Assembly: GCA_030737835.1 (NCBI GenBank) | Contig: CM060854.1 | Coordinates: forward strand, 10,907,272-10,971,271 | Source: Acorus gramineus | Lineage: Eukaryota > Streptophyta > Magnoliopsida > Acorales > Acoraceae | DNA length: 64,000 nt | Direction: 5' to 3' | Shown: piece after piece, positions 10,211 to 23,300 of the stretch | Layout of the letters: every line of letters starts with the position of its first letter | Numbering within the stretch: the first letter of the stretch is position 1 | Made by a program: the position numbers and the translations under genes | The notes under the pieces: generated by a model | The model's input: only the letters and a program-made list of their open reading frames with translations | The model's database searches: none | Told to the model about the DNA's origin: nothing

Positions 10211-12339
10211 TATAGAGGCCTGTACATGCCTGGACACCATGTCCTGTACTTAAAAGCCTTGAACCTTGAGCTATGCATGATCAATATGATGTATCCATGC
10301 CACCTTAGACTTGTATGCTAGGGATATACATCCATGTATCGTGTATAGAGGCCCGTACATGCCTTGACACCATGTCCTGTACTTAAAAGCCTTGAATCTG
10401 TGCTATGCATGATCATTATGTTGTATCCATGCCACCTTAGGCTTTGTATGCTAGGAATATGCACCCTAATGTTGAGGATAGAGGCCTATGCATCTTGATA
10501 CCATGTTTTCATGCTAAGAAAGCCCCGAGCTATGCATGTTCCCATCTAGTTTAATCTAATTAAATCAGAATGTGAGCATGCCTTAGAGAATATTGTAACC
10601 TTGTGGTTATGATATATGTCTCCCCGCATCTTAGGGGATTATGTGAGCATATAGTTGCAAGCATGCCTTAGAGAATATTATAATCTTGTTGTTATAATAT
10701 GTCTCCCCGCATCTTGGTTATGCGCCCTGGGGGAATTCTTGAGAATTCATGTCATTAGAAAAGTTAGGAAGCGTTGTCGACGGATCCAAGAGGATCGCAT
10801 GCGTGTGGGTAGGTTGTTCTCTTCCCTTCGCTGGATCCGTGTAGGGACTCCTCAGCGTTAGACAGGCCGTCCTGACAGAGGGCTCCCATCAGTAGGCACC
10901 TCCTGATTTGGTTTCGGACTGTGCTGAATCGTGGGAGTAGACCAGGCGAGCTACGGTGTGGAGGAGAGGCTATCGGTGGACCAAGGGTGATTAACAGCCT
11001 AGTCAGTCCCAAAAGACCATGTCACCTGTGGAAGGTGAGGGTGAGGGTGTGGTGGGTCGACGATGTAGCGACCCGCTGGATTAAGTAGTTATTGCCACTT
11101 AGAGGCGATGAACAATTTGAGGTTAATATGAATTGTGATGCATAGTTGGTGCCATTCACTGAGTGTGTTGGTTGTTGTTACGCATGTGTGTGATATCTCG
11201 ATGAGCGAGTATCGAGAGTGGTTGTTCGAGTTGAGGAGATCGGGTTGTAGATACTACCCGGGAGAGGGTTAATGAATGATGTCGCGAGCGTGGAATCGTT
11301 CTCCCCTTCATTGGATCCGAGTAGTGACATCCCCGGCATTAGACATACTATCCTGACAGAGGGCTCCCATCAGTAGGCATCTCCTGATTTGGTTTCGGAC
11401 TGTGCTGAATCGTGGGAGTATACCAGGTAAGCTACGAAGCGGGGAGAGGCTACCGGTGGACCAGGGGTGTAGAGCAGTCTAAGTCTCTCCCAAAGTCCCA
11501 AAATGTCTCCTTTCAGGAGTGAGGGTGTGGATGAGGCGAAGACACGTCGCCTCGTGACCCATTCGTTGTTCGACCGTTCCCATAGATGTTGGGTCCGGTC
11601 TCGTGATGGATGTTGAAGGACATCGATGAGCGATTATCTAGATGTAGATGATCCAGTAGTGTCGTGTAGACCAGTAAATCCGGGTCTCTTCGACCGACGG
11701 CATGGTCTCTAGACCAGTAAATCCGGGTCTCTTCGACCGACGGTATGGTCTCTCCCCATAAGTCCCAAAAGACTCCCTCCGGGAGTGAGGGTGGGGGTGA
11801 GGTTGGTCGCGCCGCCGCGTGACCCAGTGATCCTTGGGTTTCTACCCATGTTTTTCCTTGAAAAGGGAACTGATTATGTATTGAACTGTAGAATGGTGAT
11901 TGGTTTCCAGCCACTCACTGAGCTTGTAGCTCACCCCTCGCATACTGTTTCTTTTCAAGGGCAGTGTTGGGCGTGGAGCTGGAGCTTTCCTGTGGCGTGG
12001 TCTTATGGGCGTGGAGCGTTCTGCCGGCGGGTGGCGAGTGAGAGGCTGTCAGCATTCCTAGAGTCATTTTATGCTTTGTAAATCGTGCATGTGGCACAGG
12101 TTGTATTTTCTTTGGTCTAGACTTGGCTTCCACAGGACATTGATTGTGTATTCGGGTCTGTAATAATGTTATTGATTTACAGACATTGTTATATATTATG
12201 CTTCCGCTTTTCAGTCAGTTATCATTATCTTGCTTTGCTGCCTTGTGTGTTGTTGTTGGTGTCCTTATTGACCTTATGTATTGATAACTGATATTATATT
12301 TTATTATTGCCACGTCTCGGGGACGCCTGGGGCGTGACA
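10211..12339 (-). mobile_element. LTR-family fragment (copy B), 5' part, inverted
   Basis: Ends at 12339 with the reverse complement of TGTCACGCCCC...CCCCGAGACGTGGCA, the family's 5' terminus. Reading leftward it gives the family's 5' region (GCTCAGTGAGTGGC, the CCTCACTCCC block) and repeated GGCATGTACRGGCCTCTATA units, then abuts copy D tail-on at 10210/10211. An internal block of about 150 bp, containing CCTGACAGAGGGCTCCCATC, is duplicated (10870-11010 and 11340-11480). Confidence 0.7.
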
Positions 12340-12805
12340 AAATAAATTACAAAAATCAAGGGTCACGATCTCAGAATCACATGAAATTTTACATGGAGAA
12401 AGATAACTAGGAGATCTTCTGGAATATTTGTTATACAACTTACAATATTTAATTTTAAAAATTCCTTCATTTAACCCTTCAAATTAGCTATTTTACTATT
12501 TTTAGTAATATTTAAATTCTAGATTTCTCTCTCATAATGAATCGGAATTGATATCTATCAATTCCTATGATGATTTAGGATCTAATAGAATCAGAAAAGT
12601 TAGTTTTTGAATTTTACTATTCTTAGTCATTTTTTAATTTTCCGTTATTAGTATAAATATGAGACTAGTAACATAAAGAGAACAATTTGTTATTAATAAT
12701 ATTTCTAATTTCTTCCTTTTTGAGGGTTTTCTTCCTTAAAGATTCAAGGAGTTTATGAGATCTCAACGTGGTTGGATCTTTTCTATAGTTTTTTGCTATG
12801 TTAAG
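12340..12805. other. AT-rich spacer, no gene seen
   Basis: AT-rich sequence with no convincing coding potential or terminal repeats between LTR copy B and a dispersed repeat that begins near 12806. Confidence 0.5.
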
Positions 12806-13936
12806 TTTTTACTCAAATTTTTAATAAAATTTGAGAACAAGTTTGAGTAAAGGGTGAGGATTGTTTAACACACCTTGAACAACCTCTATTTGTCAACTTA
12901 TGCTATCCTTATCGGATCCTGACCATAATATTTAATTCGTGTGGAAATGAATCAAATCCTTGTGTTTTGTTTTACTTGAAGAAATTGAACGGTTTTCATT
13001 TATGAAAAGGAAAATTAATTATGGGTCCTTTAAGAAATCCTTGAATTAATTTTAGGTCCCTATAATATCTAAACTTATTTTTAGGTCTCTAGACTCCATT
13101 GTGTGTTATTTCTGTATCATTTTGTCCGTACACTGTGAAGTCAACAATTATAAATTTCATTTTTGCCCCCTCATTCTTCACCGTCTATATATATCGTTAA
13201 AATGTCTTTATTCTTTGTTGATGAATTCTACACATAGTTAATTTTTTTATTATAATGTAATTATATTGTTACATAATGAAAATTTATTGTGTTCGTTATT
13301 AAATTTAGCGTGCATTAGGGGAAAGATTTGGTTATTTGTGTGGATGGGGGAGAGAGGACACAAAAAATATGAAAGCCTCATTTGGATTTGTGTTTGGATA
13401 GATTCTGCATTTGAAAAGTTAAAAATTCCGAAACGCATATCCAAACACATTTTCACCATTATATAACTTTTTTAGGCCAAAAAAACTTGTGATTAAAAAG
13501 TTAATAAAACAATTATTTTTAAAAGCTGAGTTTAAAATACAAGATTCTATAAATCTCAGTGTTTCAATCGCACAAACGCAGTCGAAGACTAAAAACAAAA
13601 TTGAAAGAAAAGTGATAAAAGATAACTCTCATTGGATGGAGTCATGTTGGATCCAAAAATAATATCTCAATTAACCTAAGAATCTAAAAATAAATCCAAA
13701 TATTCATGAGACTTGAAAATAATACAGGGCTTAGAAGTTAGAAGACCCGAAATTAATTTTCCCTTTATTAAGTGAATGGGAAATTGTGATGAATGAACCG
13801 TCATTTCATTTAATGAATTTTGAACCGTCTGATTGGATATGGAGATTGGCACTCTCATCGAACGGTTCCGATGATGAACGGATTGACTCACCAGATCCGA
13901 TTCAACGTACAGGGGTATTTTGGGAATCAAAATGTC
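12806..13936. repeat. Dispersed repeat R (copy 1), interrupted by a MULE-MITE
   Basis: 12806-12936 and 13803-13936 together match 32712-32985 in the same order (shared words include ACAACCTCTATTTG, TTTTGAACCGTCTGATTGG, TTCAACGTACAGGGGTATTT). The intervening 12937-13802 is absent from the second copy and contains the element at 13009-13763. Confidence 0.6.
13009..13763. mobile_element. MULE-type MITE with long degenerate TIRs
   Basis: The left end GGAAAATTAATTATGGGTC and the right end, read in reverse complement GGGAAAATTAATTTCGGGTC, start inverted repeats of about 90 bp. The flanking 9-mers TTATGAAAA and TTTATTAAG are only similar, so the target duplication is decayed or the ends are off by a base or two. 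Inside is a segment of short inverted motifs (TTTGTGTTTGGAT / ATATCCAAACACA) that may be a further nested MITE. Non-coding. Confidence 0.5.
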
Positions 13937-14193
13937 TCATGCAGTATCTATTGCAAGTAGAGTGTCTCAAGCCAGAGGCAGCTCTTTCAGGACAACTACT
14001 ACACATAAAGAATTTCCTGGAATCTACTTATATTGTTTGTCCTATATTACAGTGATTTCTGTTTAAAAATATGAAAGAGGGAAGATAAAACTTTTTTTGT
14101 TTTTTTTAATTCATAAACTTGCTTCCTCAGTTTTAAATATAGAGCATACAACTCTGATAGATTGGTACGTGACTTTTTCATATCTAGTGACTC
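13937..14193. other. Spacer, nothing recognised
   Basis: Short non-coding stretch between dispersed repeat R and the next MITE. An open frame of 89 codons from 13786 runs through the repeat boundary and looks fortuitous. Confidence 0.4.
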
Positions 14194-14196
14194 TTA

Positions 14197-14804
14197 GAGC
14201 ATCTTCAACCATCCTCGGTATCTTCAAAATGGACGGGGGCTTAGTTATTTTAAGCTCCTCGATTTCGGCGGACAGGGTCTTGAGCCTTTAATAACAAGCC
14301 TCCAAATATGGAGGTTTGTTATTATTTTTTAAAAAAAAATATTTGATATTTTTCACTACATAATTTTAATTTTTATAAAATTGGTATCCTTGGATGGATG
14401 TCGTCAATAGGATTCAAATGAATGAATATGTTTAAATTATGTTTAAAAATACTATATATTTAATATTATTTTTTATGTTTTTTAACATTAATATTATATT
14501 AATTATTATTTGCACTTATGTATTAAAATATCATTTATTCTAATCGAAACAGATGGTATAATAAAATAAAGTACATGAAAAATTAAATAAAAGACAACAA
14601 CTACAGGTTTTTCAAATACATAATTTTTAATGAGATACGAATACAGGTTTTTCAAATACATGTATAAGTTTAGAATAACGGATAAGTTTACTGGTCACAT
14701 GATCCAGAACTAATAATTTTAACTTCTACCGAATTTAAATTTCTTAATATTTCTCAATTATGTGTACTACTTCAAAAAATAAGAGAGATTATAAATTGAA
14801 GTTT

Positions 14805-14875
<71 letters not shown>

Positions 14876-15000
14876 GAATAAAGATGAAAATAAAGATTAT
14901 GGTTGGAGTTAATAAACGAATAGTGAGACTCTAAAACTACTTCTTTATTTTTTTTAATATATTTTAGCCCTCCATTATAGAGTTCTCCATTGAGATGCTC
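14197..15000. mobile_element. PIF/Harbinger-like MITE with GAGCATCT ends
   Basis: 804 bp beginning GAGCATCTTCAACC and ending with the inverse of GAGCATCTCAATGG. TTA flanks both ends (14194-14196, 15001-15003), a 3-bp TWA target duplication. The interior is AT-rich and non-coding and includes a pure TA microsatellite. Confidence 0.65.
14808..14872. repeat. (TA)n microsatellite
   Basis: About 32 uninterrupted TA dinucleotides inside the MITE at 14197-15000. Confidence 0.95.
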
Positions 15001-15003
15001 TTA

Positions 15004-15834
15004 GATGATTAAAATATAATGGCTATTAAAACTTCACATGACACCTAGAACAACCCAAAAACACTTAAACACACACCAACATTATTACTCCAGGTTCATT
15101 CATAAAATAAATGCATACTGTCATCTATAACATTCTAAAATGAACCCATCAAGATTTTGATGAGTTGGCTAGCACTAGGAGTTTGCTCTCCATTGGTGCG
15201 TGTTCCACTCCCACCCTTGACTTACCGAGGTGTCCTTGGGGAAACTTTAAAGTGGATCGATGCGGACATCCGAAAGATTAGTCATTCCCTCGAAAGGTTT
15301 GAAAAACCTCTGAAAAAAATAAAATAAAATTTTCAAAAATGACCTTTGATTTTTCACATGCATTCAACTTCGAATTTGACTATCTTTGACTTCATCTTGC
15401 CATATAAGATGCCATGCCATCGAGTTTAATTTTCAACAATTTCACAATATACCTCCAGGATGACTGTATTAGGAATTGATTAGCACCCATATACCATCGG
15501 TATCATATAGAATAAGCGAAGTTGTCTGCTGCATATGTTGTGAATTATACTGTATAGTGGGACTTTTATGATAATATTATTAAGAGTGCTGATACACTCA
15601 GTCTATTTTTTAACTTGTTTTGCAGTCTTATACACTATGACAACGCATTTTATATTGCGCTATATAATAATGTATGGGGTTTTATCATAAAGTATGGCAA
15701 CATAAAAACAAATACACTAATATATCTCAGTGTATACTTCATTTTATATAACAACATAAACTTTCAATACGAGAGTGTATGATTTTTTTAAAAACAGAAA
15801 ACCACTGCAGGCTGCATCATTTTCCTATTATTGT
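15004..15834. other. Spacer, no gene seen
   Basis: AT-rich, no credible exon or TIR structure recognised. Confidence 0.4.
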
Positions 15835-15973
15835 ATGAGATTTCATTCTCTTCTCTATTTTAGATATTTTTGTATTCAAATAATAACATTCTTTGAAGAA
15901 CAATCCAAATCTATCTGAGCTGCCCATTTTGATGAAAATGTTGAACTTATTTATGCAAAACAATTAAGTCAAT

Positions 15974-16448
15974 GGGAAAATACCCAAAAAAATCTCTTAA
16001 AAGTTAGAAATATCCAAATCAACCTTTTTAAAATTATAACTCATGTTTCATAATTTTAGAAAGTACAATGATTTGACTACCCTTGTATTATCTACTATTT
16101 AAATATTATCACATATAAAACCTCAATTAAAAAATATTAATAAATAATAAAATATTTTATTAATTTGTGTATGAAGTTTAATATTATTTTTGTATATTTA
16201 AATACACCATTAAGATGTAAAATCACTCTCCAATAAAAAAAATTATTTTTATATTAATATTATTTTTCAATTAAATGATGGTTATAAAAAGTTTTAAATA
16301 TGATTGAAGAGAGTTTAAAAATTATGTAAGAGTATATTAGTCTTTTTAATTTTTTAAATTGTGAAATGAGACTTTTTTTTGTATAATTTTAAAATGTGAC
16401 TGATTTAGGTATTTCTAACTTTTAAAAGATTTGTTTGAGTATTTTTCC
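15974..16448. mobile_element. MULE-type MITE with perfect 9-bp TSD
   Basis: 475 bp. The ends GGGAAAATACCCAAA and, inverted, GGAAAAATACTCAAA open TIRs of about 75 bp (both arms contain TTTTAAAAGTTAGAAATA or its complement). TAAGTCAAT is duplicated exactly at 15965-15973 and 16449-16457. A 9-bp target duplication is the Mutator hallmark. No coding content. Confidence 0.85.
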
Positions 16449-17322
16449 TAAGTCAATAGATTCTTTTTTACCAATAGTCATTTTACTGAAAATTCAAATT
16501 CTATCAAACTCTTTGGTTTGATAGAATGTAGGTATGGATTCATACCTACATTTATTTTTTAATATTTTGTTGGCGCATGAAAATGATAAGAAATTTCATT
16601 TAAATACTGCCCTTATTAGAAATTTAGAATGTACTAATTGAAAATCTATCTCTACTCATACCACAATTATAAAAAAAATTGATTAAAACCAACACAAAAA
16701 AATATTAATAAATAAAGCAAAATAATAACATACATAATTAAAAGCAAATGAAAGTAATATCTCTTAATAAGTTGCACATCACATGCTATTTAAATATCAA
16801 TAACCATTATAAGTTTATTTTTTTAAAATTAGAGTATTTAATCATGTTATTTATATATGGATACAATTGTCATTAAAACAAGGTAATCCACCAGGATTCT
16901 AATATTCCATCAAATTGGGGAGATTATAAATACACGCTATTTTACCATATGCCTGGATTTTGAATCCGTGGGGAGAACACCAATCAAACAGGTGGATTAT
17001 AAAAGTTTCCTGGTAATCTAAGGTGGAATGGAGCCTCATATTAACAAAAAGAAAAAATGTTATTCCACAAATTGAAAACTATACAAAACAAAAAATATGA
17101 CTGACATCCCTTATATGCACTACCAGGCATGGATTTCTGCCTCTGAAAGTAGCATAGTTTACATGAGGATACTCCCACAGATGCTGCTGATCTTAATCAT
17201 GAACGTTTTTACCATAAACAGAAACTAGGTAGAGCATTCATTGCCACTCGATCAAGCATCGACACGAGCTTGCATTAATCCCACCATCCATGGTTCCACA
17301 TATATACACTGAATGGAAGCTG

Positions 17323-20300
17323 TTAATCCTTGTATGTGCTCCGGTCCGCATGCGTGTCTTTATATCTCTGTAGCAGATACTCTTCAAACTTCACTGGTGG
17401 AAACCTAGTAGATGATGAGCCAAGTAAAAAGAATGGTTTGAGTAGGGGAAAATTATGAATATTATGTCAGATGATCAAAGGCTTGTCATAGTAGTCTAGG
17501 CGGCCAGGGGAACCTAGGCGGTGGGCAGATGTGTTTTTTTAAAATAGTGATTTTATTATTGTAAGTTCGCTAAAAATTCATGCTTTGTTTTTCTACAAGT
17601 GGATGAGAATGCTATTTTTAAGGTTGGAAAGCAACCCAGAGGGTTGAGAGGGGGGCCTACTATCAGGTTAGTACTGCATGATATTGCTTCCTCTATTTGA
17701 TATCCTGATGGTCATCATAAATATTACTATTGAATTATTTTATCAAAGTATTTTAAATAGAAAAAATGACCTTTTTTTGTCGAGTCAATGAATGATATAA
17801 TGAAAAAGTTAGTACTTTTTTTATAGTTTGGTTAGTATTTTAATAAAAACAATTAGGTTAGCTATTTATATTTCTGATGTTTTAGTTAAATGTCCGCTAT
17901 TCATTTGTTTCAATCTCAACCCTAGGCATGTATACAGGCCTAGAGTGGTTAGGCGGACGGGCCACTAGGCCCATAGGATTGTCCAAACGTCACCCAGACA
18001 ACTATGATACTAATTCTTTGAAACATATATAGAAGAAAGAAGGGATGTGCACGAGGAATCAAGTAATTTGAGATCCTCAATTGTTGATCAATAATGGTTA
18101 TTCAAAAACTTACTTCGGAGGGTTTGTGTCAGACTTGCAGGATGGCAAGCACTCCACAAGACAATCATGATTGGGGTGCACAAAGTATGCAATCTGTTCA
18201 CAAAAGATCATTAAATGAATAAAGATGCAGTAAAAAAATGTTTCAGCCATCATAAAATGAGGTACAGAGATGTGAAACTTTCATTCACAAGAGGAGAAAC
18301 ACAGATGATGACGAAATTCATATCAAGATTGCCTATATGTAACAGGGGTTTGGAAGTAAATATAAATGTTATATAGTGTTGATCAAAGATAGCTGGAAGC
18401 AGTAAATTACTGCGATGGGTTTAGTGACAGAAATGGATTTTGCATTCAAAAGTCAGTGATGCAAATTGTCATGGATGGGTCTTACAGAATAACGATCTTG
18501 ACCACCAAACATAACGCGGTGCAATGTGGATCTGCCAAAAAATGAAAAGGAAAATTAACATAATAAGCAAGATATTATACCCACAACACCCCCATAAAAA
18601 AAGAAGAAAAAGAGATGGAAAAGAAAATTTTCAGTCTTTTAAAATGCAAATGCACATTGCACTTCGAAGTCATATGGGATTCCAATCTTCGTTCTCTGAT
18701 AAAAGAGAAGAAATAGAAACAACTTGTTCTTCTATTCTATTTAGTTGCACAATATACGCTGAATAAGGTTTCTTATTGATCATATATATCCCAAACAAAC
18801 CCAATACTTTAATCCATGTGGTGGGGGGTGGGGTTGTCACCTCATTTATCCAGGCTCTGAACCATGGAAATAACAAACAACATATATCTTGCAACGTAGC
18901 CATTTCTCTTGTCCTATTCCTGGTCCCAAACCAAACAGAGGCCAATGAGTGACTGGATGTGCTACAAGGAACTCAACTTTGGCTCGGGAGACTATTAACC
19001 ACCCCAACTGAACCAAATTATTCAGAACCACTTCCCTCCCCCCCCCCCCCCGAACCTGAACCAAACTGAATTTAGAAACAATTGATTACTCTCTGTAAAC
19101 CAAATAAAAAAACAGATATAATTAAGTTTGGTTTGAGATTTGACAAACAAATATATGGATTGTGCATATAATATAATCATAATATAATAAATATAACATA
19201 TGATAATCAATTTGTTTCGAAAAGTTTCTTTTTTCATTAATTCAGTTCAGTTCAATTAGATTTAATTAGGTATACCAATTTTTTTTTTTTTTAGAAAAGA
19301 TTAGAGAATCTTATTACAAAGAACCCCCGAAAAGGAGCTGAGTGATATCCTTACAAAGTTATAATAAGAAGAGAAGAAAGGAGAGAAGAAAGAGGGAGAT
19401 ATAGGAAACCTGTACAAAAATGCCCCCAAAAATTACACCCCAAACCAAAGATTCCCCATCATGGATGGAGGAGTAGCAACTTCCAAGAATTTGGTATACC
19501 AAATTATCAACCCAAACCCACAAACAAAAGTAATTCATGTTACCAGACTTTCAAACAGAATCAAAACATACAAAAAAGGAAAAAAATCAACCCACGGCCA
19601 AATAATATTGGTTTAGGTTGGTCAGTTTTGAGTTAACGGGTTTGCACACCAAAGTGCTACTTACTTGCAAATCACCCTCGATATAAAATTGATCTACCAA
19701 CAATTAAGATTCTCAATATCACGCAATGCATATTGAGGGAATGTGTTTAACAAGTTAATCAAGCATGTCCACAAATTTAAAATGCAGAAATATAAACAGT
19801 AAAAGAACTTGTGCAAGTTAAAATGATATTATTCCTCGTAGAGAATAAAGGTTGTTAAGATTTCATAAATAGATGAACGCAATTCAAAATTAACATTTTG
19901 AATATTGTCGAGCTATTTTGTCAACAATGATCTAATAACACAAAGGAAAGGGTTTCTTTGTGCAGACTAACACGCATGATGTGGATTTAGTTACCCCTTG
20001 CAAAAGAGATACCATTGATGGGAAGCCATACCTAAAAATACAATTGCTCCAGCGTTCAAGTATGTCAGCAAGATTCACAATAAAGGCTCTGGAAGATGAA
20101 TTCCAAACATTTGAACAACGTTAGACACACCTTGCCACAGAGATTAGAATAAGTTAAGCACTATGGAAATGAAAATTAGGTTGAAACAAATAAAATTATG
20201 TTAACTCGCCCTTTCAGTGGTGCGACATATTCCCACAACTGAGGTTGTGCATCCTTATCTTTGCAGATCTGAAAATTTCAGATGCAAAAGGTTGTCAATT

Positions 20301-23300
20301 GGAAGCAATGAAGCAAACTTGCACACCACAAATAGAAATAGTGTTTGTTTCTAATGTTGTCTTACTTGGAGTCCTACAGTATCATCCGTTGCTAAGAGAG
20401 TAATAAAACCAAAATCAGAATGGGCTCCAGCTCCATAGATTCCCTTTGCAGGATCAGAAACCCTACCTGTACAGAAGGACAAGCACACATCCAAATAGAA
20501 GCTCAATCATGTAATTATAGATCATGTGACACAATAGAAAAACATAAGACTGTAATTTATCTTTTACCTTCATAATGTAGTAGTCGTAAAATTGCTATAG
20601 GTTCACCCATCGTTTCTGGCTTATCGAAGAAATCACCACTCAGGTCAAGTGCTAGATCTATGATCTTAATAATTGCTTTAGCAACCCCACTGAAGATGAA
20701 AGAAAATAGTTACCCCGAATATATCTAGCACGCCCACTCCATGGGAGCAAGCGCATGGCAATTATGCAATAATAATTAAACAACACTAAGAATTTAATCC
20801 CTAGAAAGAATACAGTGTTATTATGTTTACATATCATTATCATCCTCATCAGTCGCAGCAGCATGATCTGTCTCGTAAATATTATTGGACAAAAACCAAG
20901 TCCATAATCATATCAGTATAAACTATATTTGACATTACCCACATGTGGAATTAAGTTCCAATCATGCTTGATTTGAATGTGATTTTATATTGCTCTGCAA
21001 GCTCGTCATAGATATTTCAAGGTACAAAAAAATGACTGTTCACATCCTTTATTATAATAATATATATCAAAACAGGGACCAACAGGCAACAGCTAAAGAA
21101 ACATTCAATAAGAACGATGACACAGAACAAGGGCATGAGAATGAATTATCAATTTGCATGAGAATAAAGATATAAAAATATCAAAAAAAAGAGCTGAAAT
21201 ATCAAAAGAAATTAATTTGCATGAGAATAAGAACAATTCGAAGACTTTAAATTTCATCACACAAAATGACATGCTTTTTATAAGGAAAACAGAACATAAA
21301 AATGCAAAATTGTTGCTTAACCCAAGGAAATAATATCTACTTTCATTTAATGAATGAAACAGTGATGTCCAAATTCTTCAGTCATCGATCAACATTTAGT
21401 CATAATTACCATTCACTGCAGAGGTTGCTTCTAAAGAAAGAAAGCAAATTTTGTTCGATAAATAGATCATACAGTACGATTCACACAGCAAGGGGGAAAA
21501 ACTACTCACAAAGGGAGCTTCATAATCCATACACAAAAAACTAAAAACTTTCTATTACATTAGGGTATAAATAAACTGTATAATATAATAAAAAAGGTAA
21601 CTTACAGTGCCTTTCGCTGATATCGCTCCATGGTTTGCCTCCAACCAGGTAATATATCTAAACATTTATAAAACAGAGGAAGTATCTATAAATCCAAAAA
21701 ACAATATCATGAGGACCACATACAAATAAACGAAAGTGATGGAAAAATGGAACAGCAGGAGCTGTGTAAGCATGATATGTCTTCAACCTTAATCCAGTCT
21801 CTGTACCCAAAAAAAATGAAAACTTTATTTCAAACACAGCGAAGATCCTTATTTAAACATGCAAAGGAAACATTTTTTTTTCAAATTTATCCCAAACAAA
21901 GCCACAATATCCCTGCAATCGTTAGATCCGGTTTATAGTATAAGGGGCAGATGGGAAATTGAATAGGCTTTACTCCCAAAAAATTGTTTAATTTGGCAGA
22001 ATATACCTGACTATAAGTTCTAACTAAAATATCATGACAACTTCATTCCGGGAGAGTCAAATAAAATAATCTTGTGTTAGCCTTCATTCACTCTAGTACC
22101 TTCTACTTGGGATAAGAACAACTGACTTATTCTTATTCTATAATTCTACCTCAATCACACCAAATTCCATGCAAACAAACTGTGTTGGATGAACATTCAA
22201 TTCCAGTTAATTCCACTCCCCTATTCCCATTTATGCACTTATTTTGGGTTTATTCCCTAACCAAATAGGGTCGTAAATCTTATAACCCCAAAAAAAAAAT
22301 CCATAAGATCAAACATTCACTATCACTTTCCCATTGCACATAGGCATAAGCCTCCTGAAATCCAGAGTTTCCAGTCCCATCTTGCTTTTTGTGTTCATTG
22401 GACAAATCAATTCCGCAAAACTCACCAGGTCACAAAACATTTCAAATCCATCAGCATTTAGGGTCCAACTAACTAAAAAGGTATTCTAACGGAATAAAAC
22501 AAAGTCGTAATAGAATTGTTGTTCGAACTGATTCACAATCACCCATTTTTATGTATTTGGTTCAGAATCTGTTTTATTCAAGGTGGAATAAGAATAAATC
22601 TTCCATCTTTTATTTTAAAAAAACACAAAGAATTGAAGTAAAACAAAGAATCAGAATACATCTATCACACCCAACCCCAACAGAGAAGAAAACCAATATT
22701 TTTTGGGGGTACAACTCAAGAACTTCTAGTACTACTTTCCAAGCTTAAATTTGGGATTCTGATAAATTCCGATGCATTAGAGCTGATATAATCGTACCTA
22801 GAAGGAAAAGGTCAAGATTTTATTTAAAAAAACACATAGGCGTTTGGATGTGTGGTTGAAGCGCTAGAATTCTTAAAATCTAGCATTTCAAACTCAGCTT
22901 TTAAAAAAATGTTGTTTGTTAGCTTTCCAATGGTTGGTTTTCTTTTTTACTTCAAAAGGCGATAGTTCAAAAACTAAATGCTGAAAATATGTTTGGATAT
23001 GCGTTTGAAAAACTTTCGTTTTTCAAACACGGAATCTACCCAAATACATATCCAAAAAAAGTATAGAATTAAATAAATGTTGGAAGAACATTCTATTTCA
23101 CTTAACAGTCATAAATCATGCTAAAAGAATACAAGCCAAAGAAGAACACAAGACCTTCAATGAAAAGAATCACCTTCAGAAGGCCAAACATTAGGTCCAA
23201 AAAACGGCTTCCGCGACCGCGGATCATCCTCTGAAACCTCCACACCAATGTAATACCCCTCTTTGTAGTCCCCTAAAACAAGAGAAACCACAAACAAACA

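Noticed and set aside
14808..14872. TA run as a CRISPR-like or functional array
   Set aside because: A plain dinucleotide microsatellite with no spacers.
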